A stretch of DNA of 6,296 nucleotides from Methanobrevibacter sp. (GTDB lineage Archaea; Methanobacteriota; Methanobacteria; Methanobacteriales; Methanobacteriaceae): assembly GCA_009784145.1 (NCBI GenBank), contig WRCI01000100.1:1-6296 (forward strand), written 5' to 3'. Positions 1-5,211 of the stretch are shown here, in pieces. How positions within the stretch are numbered: the first letter of the stretch is position 1; each line of letters opens with the position of its first letter. The notes beneath the pieces are model-generated. The model worked only from the letters and a program-made list of their open reading frames with translations. It searched no databases and had not been told where the DNA came from. The position numbers and the translations under genes were made by a program.

Positions 1-96
1 TATACTATAAAATTGTATAACTTAAATTTATTATATACTATAAAATTGTATAACTTAAATTTATTATATACTATAAAATTGTATAATTTAAATTTA
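1..96. repeat. 33-bp tandem repeat, about 2.9 copies
   Basis: Units begin at 1, 34 and 67, each with TATACTATAAAATTGTATA at its start. Units 1 and 2 are identical. Unit 3 (67-96) differs by one C-to-T change at 87 and then diverges. Each unit holds an inverted repeat, TATAC and GTATA separated by 9 bases. The period is close to three helical turns, so the half-sites would face the same side of the DNA. The array may continue to the left of the window. It could be an operator array or merely AT-rich slippage; no function is proven by the sequence. Confidence 0.9.
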
Positions 97-126
97 TATT
101 ATATCTTAAATAGTCGTAAAATTATT

Positions 127-144
127 TATACTATAAATAGTATA
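127..144. repeat. Perfect palindrome related to the 33-bp repeat
   Basis: TATACTAT-AA-ATAGTATA is a perfect 8-bp inverted repeat with a 2-base centre. Its left arm shares TATACTATAAA with the 33-bp units at 1-96. It lies about 40 bases upstream of the likely pan TATA box, where a dimeric regulator could bind. Operator function is an inference; chance palindromes are common in DNA this AT-rich. Confidence 0.5.
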
Positions 145-180
145 ATTAAATTTGTTTATTCATTAAATTAAAATATAATC

Positions 181-188
181 TTTATAAG
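181..188 (+). promoter_or_regulatory. Candidate TATA box of pan
   Basis: TTTATAAG resembles the archaeal box A (TTTATATA). A start site about 25 bases on would fall near 207-212, giving a leader of roughly 20 bases that still includes the ribosome binding site at 213-217. AT-richness makes any single TATA call uncertain. Confidence 0.4.
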
Positions 189-212
189 TAAATTGTTATT
201 AAAAAACATTAT

Positions 213-217
213 AGGAG
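213..217 (+). promoter_or_regulatory. Shine-Dalgarno site of pan
   Basis: AGGAG lies 12 bases before the ATG at 230, a slightly long spacing. An in-frame TAA at 224-226 rules out any earlier start, so ATG 230 is the first possible start in the frame. Confidence 0.6.
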
Positions 218-229
218 CGTTCTAAGACC

Positions 230-1459
230 ATGGAAAATCCCCAATCACTTCTTAATAAAATTGAAGATCTTAAAAAAGAAGTAAGAATGTTAAAAGAAGA
301 AAATACAAAAACTAAACGGAATTTGATGTGGAAAGTTAGAAAACTTGAAAAAGACAAAGTTCTAACGGAAAACGAAAAAATTCGCCTTGAAAGAGAATCT
401 AAATCTCTTAGAGGAGAAGTTGAAAGATTCAGATCTCCTCCTTTAGTTTTAGCCACTATACTGGAAATTCTTGATGATACAAGGATGACTGTTAAAAGTA
501 GTACGGGTCCTCACTTTGTAATAAATTATTCAAAAATGCTAAATGAAAAACTATTAGTTCCTGGTTCAAGAGTTGCTTTAAATCAACAAACATTTAGTGT
601 AGTAGATATACTTCCATCTGAAAAAGATCCAAATGTTTCTGGAATGGAAATTGAAGAAAAACCAGAAGTTTCATATGCTACAATTGGTGGACTTGAAGAT
701 CAAATACTAGAAGTCAAAGAAACTGTTGAACTTCCACTTAAAAAACCAGAACTATTTAAAAAAATAGGTATTGAACCACCAAAAGGGATTCTTTTATATG
801 GTCCTCCTGGAACTGGTAAAACATTACTTGCTAAAGCAGTAGCTAATGAAACTAATGCAACTTTTATTAAAATAGTTGCTTCTGAATTTGTTAAAAAATA
901 CATTGGTGAAGGAGCACGAATGGTAAGAGAAGTATTTGAATTAGCTAAAGAAAAAGCTCCAAGTATTATATTTATTGATGAAATTGATGCTGTAGCTGCT
1001 AAACGTCTTAAAAGTTCTACTAGTGGGGATAGGGAAGTTCAAAGAACTTTAATGCAACTACTTGCGGAATTAGATGGATTTGAATCTAGGGGAGATATTG
1101 GTATTGTTGGAGCTACAAACAGACCAGATATTCTTGATCCTGCACTTCTTAGACCTGGAAGATTTGATAGGTTTATAGAAGTACCTCTTCCAAATGAAGA
1201 TGGTAGAAAAGAAATATTAAGAATACATACTTCTAAAATGGCATTATCTGAAGAAGCAGATCTTGATCTTCTTTCAACACTTACTGATGGTGTTTCTGGT
1301 GCAGATTTAAAAGCTATTTGTACTGAAGCAGGAATGTTTGCAATAAGAGAAGATCGAGATGAAGTTCTTGTTGCTGACTTTATGGATGCTGTTGATAAAA
1401 TAATGGGTCTCGAACATGACGAAGAATTCAAAAAAGAAGCAGGAGTAATGTTTGGTTAA
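230..1459 (+). CDS. pan: Proteasome-activating nucleotidase (PAN), AAA+ ATPase
   Basis: This 409-residue protein is the archaeal homologue of the 26S proteasome Rpt ATPases. PAN forms a cytoplasmic hexamer that unfolds substrates and feeds them to the 20S proteasome. Residues 5-68 are a charged coiled coil ending at the P70-P71 kink. An OB-fold domain follows (about 72-130), then the AAA+ domain (about 150-390). Visible motifs are Walker A GPPGTGKT (191-198), pore loop KYIG (223-226), Walker B IIFIDE (246-251), sensor 1 GATNRP (294-299, N297), arginine fingers R308 and R311, and sensor-2 GADLKA (357-362). Length is near the family norm (about 400-430). The C-terminus is Met-Phe-Gly, so the usual HbYX docking motif has Phe in place of Tyr. 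It appears monocistronic, with a hairpin terminator overlapping its stop codon. From memory, the neighbouring UPF0280 gene is also found near pan in Methanothermobacter. The family assignment is secure. Confidence 0.97.
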   Translation: MENPQSLLNKIEDLKKEVRMLKEENTKTKRNLMWKVRKLEKDKVLTENEKIRLERESKSLRGEVERFRSPPLVLATILEILDDTRMTVKSSTGPHFVINYSKMLNEKLLVPGSRVALNQQTFSVVDILPSEKDPNVSGMEIEEKPEVSYATIGGLEDQILEVKETVELPLKKPELFKKIGIEPPKGILLYGPPGTGKTLLAKAVANETNATFIKIVASEFVKKYIGEGARMVREVFELAKEKAPSIIFIDEIDAVAAKRLKSSTSGDREVQRTLMQLLAELDGFESRGDIGIVGATNRPDILDPALLRPGRFDRFIEVPLPNEDGRKEILRIHTSKMALSEEADLDLLSTLTDGVSGADLKAICTEAGMFAIREDRDEVLVADFMDAVDKIMGLEHDEEFKKEAGVMFG

Positions 1460-1503
1460 TATTGTAATATATTAACAAATTACTTTTTATTTTATCATTT
1501 TTT
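1455..1503 (+). terminator. Hairpin and T-rich terminator of pan
   Basis: GTTAATAT (1455-1462) and ATATTAAC (1469-1476) form a perfect 8-bp stem with a 6-base loop. T-rich DNA follows at 1484-1493 and 1498-1503. The stem includes the pan stop codon (1457-1459). The stem is AT-rich and weak, so the T-runs may do most of the work, as is usual in archaea. Confidence 0.5.
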
Positions 1504-1637
1504 ATATATTTATATAATTTCAGATGCTTTATAAATTGTAAATTATATATTTTATATATAATAGTATATGTTTTGATATTTTTTATATATTTATATAATT
1601 TTATACTTTATAAATTGTAAATTATATATTTTATATA
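1497..1637. repeat. Two 60-bp direct repeats carrying TATA boxes
   Basis: Copy A is 1497-1558 and copy B is 1578-1637. A 24-base left block is identical in both, followed by a variable centre (CAGATGC in A, TATAC in B) and an identical 31-base right block. A 19-base linker separates the copies. Each copy holds TATATATTTATATAA- and TTTTATATA-type boxes on the + strand. Copy B sits directly upstream of the C/D sRNA and probably provides its promoter; copy A may be a duplicated promoter without its own gene. No open reading frame is present. Confidence 0.85.
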
Positions 1638-1649
1638 AAATTTTATATA
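1630..1649 (+). promoter_or_regulatory. Candidate TATA boxes of the C/D sRNA
   Basis: Two exact TTTATATA boxes occur, at 1630-1637 and 1642-1649. They are centred about 31 and 20 bases before the first base of the sRNA stem at 1665. Either distance could place transcription start at or a few bases before the RNA. Exact matches are expected to be frequent in this AT-rich spacer, so the choice between them is open. Confidence 0.45.
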
Positions 1650-1664
1650 ATTTTTTTATTAAAT

Positions 1665-1728
1665 ATTAGCCAATGATGAACCCTATGAGCTCTGATATGT
1701 GATGAATGATGGGCGAACTGAGGCTAAT
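1665..1728 (+). ncRNA. Box C/D guide sRNA (2'-O-methylation guide)
   Basis: All parts of an archaeal C/D sRNA are present in order. They are stem ATTAGCC (1665-1671), box C ATGATGA (1673-1679), D' guide ACCCTATGAGCT (1680-1691), box D' CTGA (1692-1695), a 3-base spacer, box C' GTGATGA (1699-1705), D guide ATGATGGGCGAA (1706-1717), box D CTGA (1718-1721), and stem GGCTAAT (1722-1728). The two stem arms are perfectly complementary over 7 bp and bring C and D together as a kink-turn. Both guides are exactly 12 nt. Such RNAs bind L7Ae, Nop5 and fibrillarin. The D guide can pair over 11 bp with the archaeal 23S A-loop sequence UUCGCCCAUUA, recalled from memory. Local GC is far above the flanks, as expected for a structured RNA. 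Upstream TATA boxes and a downstream T-run suggest an independent gene, although readthrough from pan is possible. Confidence 0.93.
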
Positions 1729-1739
1729 TTTTCTTTTTT
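1728..1739 (+). terminator. T-rich terminator of the C/D sRNA
   Basis: The 3' stem arm runs straight into TTTTT-C-TTTTTT. Such a U-rich tract directly after a structured RNA fits archaeal intrinsic termination and would place the RNA 3' end within a few bases of box D. Confidence 0.6.
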
Positions 1740-1788
1740 AATGATTTGAATAATTCAAATATGAATTTTTAAACTTTTTAGTTAAATT

Positions 1789-4700
1789 TCAAATTTTAAA
1801 ACTTAATTTATTATTATAGTCCATTTTAAGAATTTCTAATTTTTTAACTTTTGGTTTAAAAGAATATCTAGATTTTTTGTCTGTTTTTGGATATAGAACA
1901 ATGATTATTTTATTAGTTTTATTAATTCCAATAGTATTAATTTTCCAAGTGATAACTCTAGTTTTTTTGTTAAAACTTACTTTATTTACTTTTTTTGAAG
2001 CATATATCTTTTTAACTATCAATTTTTTTGGAATTTTATATGAAATTTTAAAACTAGATTCATTAGGACCATAGTTATTAACTTCAGTCTTTAATTTAAC
2101 ATATTTCCTTTTATTTTGTGTATTATTATTATTATTAGTCTGTTTAATATTTATTAATTCTTTAATATTTATTAATTCTTTAATATTTATTAATTCTTTA
2201 ATAGTTTTTAATTCTTTAATATTTATTAATTCTTTAATAGTTTTTAATTCTTTAATAGTTTTTAATTCTTTACTATTTTTTAATTTAATAACTGATAATT
2301 TAGGAACATTTAGATAACTAACCTTAACATCACCTAAGTATTCATCGTTAACTTTATGAACAGCTTTAACTGATAGTTTACCAGTTGAATTAACTTTATA
2401 TCTTAAAATTGCAATACCTTTACTATCAGTCTTTCCAGTTCCAACATAGATATTATTAACATAGAAATAAATAGTTTGATCTTTGATATTTTGATTATTA
2501 TGTGATAGTTTTGCTTGTAAAGTAATGATTTCATTATAAACATTATTATAATTATTCACAGATATTAATGAAAGTTTTTTATAAACTTGAATATTTTTTG
2601 TTAAATCAAATCCAGCATATCCTTTTTGGTTGATTGAAAGAGTTATTTTAAAATCACCTTCTTTATTAAACACATAATTAAAAATAGCTATACCATAATC
2701 ATTTGTAATAATATTATATTCTTTTCCATCAATGATTAACTTAAGACTTACATTTTTTAAGGGTTTATTATTATCATCTTTTAAGTTAATGTTGAATTGA
2801 GTGTTATCATTTATATAGTTACTATTAGGTGATGTTATGGATAAAATAGTTTTAACTGGATCAATTAATAAGTTAGCACTTACAGAAGGGCTAGTATAAT
2901 CTTCTCCAAAATATGAAATTGTAAAAGTGAATAATCCTAAATTATGAGTCAGTATATTATAAAATATTGCTAAGCCTGAATTATCAGTTGTAGCATGATA
3001 TGTTGAACCAAAAATAAAGAGGGTTAAATTTTTATTTGAAATAGAAACATTATTTATGTCTATGAAAAAACAGGTTATATTGGTGTCATATCCAAAAATA
3101 GTTGATACATTAAGGGTAGATATAGTCCCATTAATAGGTGGAGCTATATAGATTAAGTTTGCAAATTCATAACCATTGAAAATAAGAGAAATATTATTAT
3201 TGATGGAATTTACAGGATAATTAGCAGATCCTTTTGAATTTCCAAAGAGACTAATAATATCATTATTATCATTTATTAAATAAGCTACAAAATCAGGCAG
3301 TTGACAAACTTTATCAGTATCATTCATAATAAATTCAAAATTTAAGGTTAGTTTATCACCTACACAAGCTTTAGATGAATTTATTAGCGATATTGTTGTA
3401 ATATAATATTGAATCAAAATTAAGCTTGGAAATTCATTGATTGGAGGATTTTCACCCCACCAATTATAGTTAGCTATTATATTACTTGTACTATAAGCGG
3501 TATTTATGTTGAAATTATTGGAATTGTTTAAAATAAGGTTAAAATTAATATTAACATTGTTTATTGAACCCATTTCAGCAAAACTAAATGCAATCTCATT
3601 ATCTTGTAAGATATTTCCTGTAATGTTATAATCAGACCCTCTCTCAAGAAAAACAGCATAAGTAGTATTGTAAATTCTTGAGTTGTAAAGATTATTATTG
3701 TTTCTGGTCATTGCAATTCCAAACATCCCACCAATTATTGTACAGTTGATAATAAAATCTTCCCCACCTTCTAAAAATATTCCAAAAAATGTATTATTTA
3801 TAGTTATTGAATTTTTAACATTATTATGTCCTGCTAAAGTATTGATGTCATGACTAGCTGCAGTATGAATACCATATTGACCATTATTATTAGCTATACA
3901 TTTTACTATATTAGTATATATTCCCAATACAAAAATTCCAAAGTAATTATTATTAGCTGTTGAATTAATTATATTGCTGTTGTTTCCAACTATAATAATT
4001 CCGTCCTGATCATTATAATTACTATTACAATTACTTATATTGTTAAAATCACCTTCAATAGATATTCCACAAAAATTAGAAAAAGTATTTCCATATGAAA
4101 GAGAATTATTATATCCTTCTACAAATATTCCAAAAGAATTATTATAAGATGAAAAGCTAGAAATAGTGTTATGGATTCCTTGAATAAAAATTCCATAGGT
4201 AGTTTCATAGGAATATCTATTATCATATGCAGCAATGTTTGAAATAATGTTATAATCACCCATAATCCATAATCCATCACGATTATCAAAGACTTCACAG
4301 TTAGAAATAATATTATTGTTTCCAAGTATAACAATTCCATTATTTTCATTACTGTGGCTGATTATATTGGAAATAGTGTTAAAATTTCCTCTTAAGAATA
4401 TTCCATTTTCATTTTCCTGAAAATAACAGTTTTTAATATTATTATAATCAGAAGAGCTAAAAACTCCATTAAAATAATTACTAATATTTATATTTTCAAT
4501 AGTGATGTATATTCCAGTTATATTAATTGCACTTTCATTAAAAGACATACCTGATCCATTAAAGAGTACTTTATTTTTATTAGCAGTTAAAGTAATGTTA
4601 TTTTTATTAATCAATAGGGGTTTATCCTGATAAACACCGTCTTCAAAAAAAAGAGTATCTTTTATATTCATAGTATTAATTAAGGCATTAATCTCCTCTG

Positions 4701-4803
4701 TAGAATTATTAGGATTCACTTTATATTCAGCAGCTGAAGATTGACTTATAGTAACTAAAATAAATAAAAATAATAATACAATCCATAAATATTTAAGTTT
4801 CAT
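1789..4803 (-). CDS. Secreted adhesin-like protein: beta-helix, Ig-like domains, hexapeptide repeat
   Basis: This 1004-residue protein starts with a signal peptide (K2-K4, hydrophobic core 7-18, likely cleavage near A24-A25). Residues 60-450 are a right-handed parallel beta-helix of NosD/PbH1 type, made of about 22-residue rungs with a GIF/GI core and asparagine ladders such as NNNI and FNTISN. The NWWG motif (447-450) marks its end, as in other methanogen adhesin-like proteins. Ig-like modules follow to about 832; three carry a D-x-x-G-x-A-x-F-x-Y type signature near 607-616, 701-710 and 793-802. Residues 845-886 are seven KEL(KT/IN)I hexapeptides, then an Asn-run (889-894) and a DUF11-like domain (about 900-985). 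No C-terminal membrane segment, sortase motif or pseudomurein-binding repeat is visible, so how it is held at the surface is unclear. A role in attachment to host cells or other microbes is inferred from the family. ATG 4803 is supported by the signal peptide and the Shine-Dalgarno site at 4811-4817. Confidence 0.88.
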   Translation of the reverse strand: MKLKYLWIVLLFLFILVTISQSSAAEYKVNPNNSTEEINALINTMNIKDTLFFEDGVYQDKPLLINKNNITLTANKNKVLFNGSGMSFNESAINITGIYITIENINISNYFNGVFSSSDYNNIKNCYFQENENGIFLRGNFNTISNIISHSNENNGIVILGNNNIISNCEVFDNRDGLWIMGDYNIISNIAAYDNRYSYETTYGIFIQGIHNTISSFSSYNNSFGIFVEGYNNSLSYGNTFSNFCGISIEGDFNNISNCNSNYNDQDGIIIVGNNSNIINSTANNNYFGIFVLGIYTNIVKCIANNNGQYGIHTAASHDINTLAGHNNVKNSITINNTFFGIFLEGGEDFIINCTIIGGMFGIAMTRNNNNLYNSRIYNTTYAVFLERGSDYNITGNILQDNEIAFSFAEMGSINNVNINFNLILNNSNNFNINTAYSTSNIIANYNWWGENPPINEFPSLILIQYYITTISLINSSKACVGDKLTLNFEFIMNDTDKVCQLPDFVAYLINDNNDIISLFGNSKGSANYPVNSINNNISLIFNGYEFANLIYIAPPINGTISTLNVSTIFGYDTNITCFFIDINNVSISNKNLTLFIFGSTYHATTDNSGLAIFYNILTHNLGLFTFTISYFGEDYTSPSVSANLLIDPVKTILSITSPNSNYINDNTQFNINLKDDNNKPLKNVSLKLIIDGKEYNIITNDYGIAIFNYVFNKEGDFKITLSINQKGYAGFDLTKNIQVYKKLSLISVNNYNNVYNEIITLQAKLSHNNQNIKDQTIYFYVNNIYVGTGKTDSKGIAILRYKVNSTGKLSVKAVHKVNDEYLGDVKVSYLNVPKLSVIKLKNSKELKTIKELKTIKELINIKELKTIKELINIKELINIKELINIKQTNNNNNTQNKRKYVKLKTEVNNYGPNESSFKISYKIPKKLIVKKIYASKKVNKVSFNKKTRVITWKINTIGINKTNKIIIVLYPKTDKKSRYSFKPKVKKLEILKMDYNNKLSFKI
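2146..2271 (-). repeat. 18-bp coding minisatellite, 7 units (KELKTI/KELINI)
   Basis: Seven in-frame 18-bp units encode residues 845-886 of the adhesin. Read in the coding direction the order is KT, KT, IN, KT, IN, IN, IN, where KT is KELKTI and IN is KELINI. Units of one type are identical at DNA level, and the two types differ at two bases. This uniformity suggests recent expansion or conversion. Copy-number changes would keep the frame and alter only the spacer length between the Ig-like part and the DUF11-like end. Confidence 0.95.
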
Positions 4804-4874
4804 AAATTAATTCCTTCTTTAGTATTAATTCTTTCTTTAGTATTAACCCATACTTTTTTCACATTTGAATACAT
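4800..4874 (-). CDS. Possible 24-codon leader ORF overlapping the adhesin start
   Basis: An ATG at 4874-4872 opens a 24-codon frame whose TGA stop (4802-4800) overlaps the adhesin ATG as ATGA, the usual layout for translational coupling. It encodes MYSNVKKVWV followed by two near-repeats, NTKERI and NTKEGI, and ends in NL. No Shine-Dalgarno site precedes it, it resembles no protein I know, and such short frames arise easily by chance. It may instead be untranslated leader sequence. Confidence 0.2.
   Translation of the reverse strand: MYSNVKKVWVNTKERINTKEGINL
4809..4844 (-). repeat. 18-bp tandem duplication in the adhesin leader
   Basis: On the + strand, 4809-4826 and 4827-4844 are identical at 17 of 18 bases. 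In the coding direction the copy next to the gene reads AAAGAAGGAATT and supplies the Shine-Dalgarno site; the distal copy reads AAAGAAAGAATT. One base (4814 against 4832) therefore separates a good site from a poor one. The period equals that of the minisatellite inside the gene. Confidence 0.85.
4811..4817 (-). promoter_or_regulatory. Shine-Dalgarno site of the adhesin gene
   Basis: GAAGGAA in the coding direction, 7 bases before ATG 4803, confirms the chosen start. Confidence 0.65.
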
Positions 4875-4984
4875 TTTGAGGAGTTTAGTAAAAGATAGTA
4901 TTTGATAATATTAATCTTATTGCTTGATTACTTAATATTGAGATATACATGTAAACAATTATTATATTATCATATATCAATACT

Positions 4985-4992
4985 TATATAAA
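4985..4992 (-). promoter_or_regulatory. Candidate TATA box of the adhesin gene
   Basis: TATATAAA on the + strand is an exact TTTATATA on the coding strand. A start about 25 bases downstream (near 4964) would give a leader of about 160 bases, long for a methanogen gene. Other TATA-like sites in this spacer cannot be excluded. Confidence 0.3.
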
Positions 4993-5158
4993 AAATTTAT
5001 TATTAAATATTTATAATTATCTAATAATTTAAATTATTCATTTTATATAATATTAAAATAAAATTTTAAAAACATAATTAAAAGTTTAAAATATTTACTA
5101 AGAGATATGAATATTCAGTATACTTCTAAAATATTTACTATACTTTTGCACTGTTCAC

Positions 5159-5190
5159 TAAAAATTAGAAATATTCCTTAAAAATTAGAA
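5159..5190 (-). terminator. Duplicated U-rich tract after the UPF0280 gene
   Basis: TAAAAATTAGAA occurs at 5159-5170 and 5179-5190. In the coding direction these read TTCTAATTTTTA twice, 22 to 53 bases past the UPF0280 stop. Tandem U-rich tracts suit archaeal termination and would separate this transcript from that of the adhesin. No hairpin supports the call. Confidence 0.35.
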
Positions 5191-5211
5191 TAACTTTAAT
5201 TTAATCAGAGT

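Larger units (their letters stand above)
4875..5211. other. AT-rich spacer between the UPF0280 and adhesin genes
   Basis: No convincing gene or structured RNA is visible on either strand. It holds the probable adhesin promoter, U-rich direct repeats just downstream of the UPF0280 gene, and a 14-base direct repeat (5087-5100 and 5127-5140, TAAAATATTTACTA). The rest is AT-rich with no C/D or tRNA-like pattern. Confidence 0.6.

Noticed and set aside
1..96. CRISPR array
   Set aside because: The 33-bp units are directly tandem with no unique spacers between them.
199..456. 85-codon frame on the - strand under the start of pan
   Set aside because: Antisense shadow of the PAN coiled coil; no ribosome binding site and no family resemblance.
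1039..1431. 130-codon frame on the - strand within pan
   Set aside because: Antisense to the conserved AAA+ domain, Ser-rich as expected for a shadow frame.
1497..1558. A second C/D sRNA after the first 60-bp repeat copy
   Set aside because: No C or D boxes and no terminal stem in 1497-1580.
1744..1760. Terminator hairpin for the adhesin gene (ATTTGAA-TAA-TTCAAAT)
   Set aside because: The 7-bp stem is real but no T-run follows it on the - strand, and such palindromes are common in AT-rich DNA.
1877..2074. 65-codon hydrophobic frame on the + strand under the adhesin C-terminus
   Set aside because: Its hydrophobicity comes from reading Lys/Asn-rich coding DNA in reverse; no promoter or Shine-Dalgarno site.
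2146..2271. Frameshift or assembly collapse at the 18-bp repeats
   Set aside because: The frame stays open through all seven units and into the DUF11-like domain. Copy number still needs long reads, but nothing shows an error.
4119..4349. 76-codon frame on the - strand inside the adhesin gene
   Set aside because: Out-of-frame shadow of the beta-helix repeats; the periodic rungs are continuous in the main frame.
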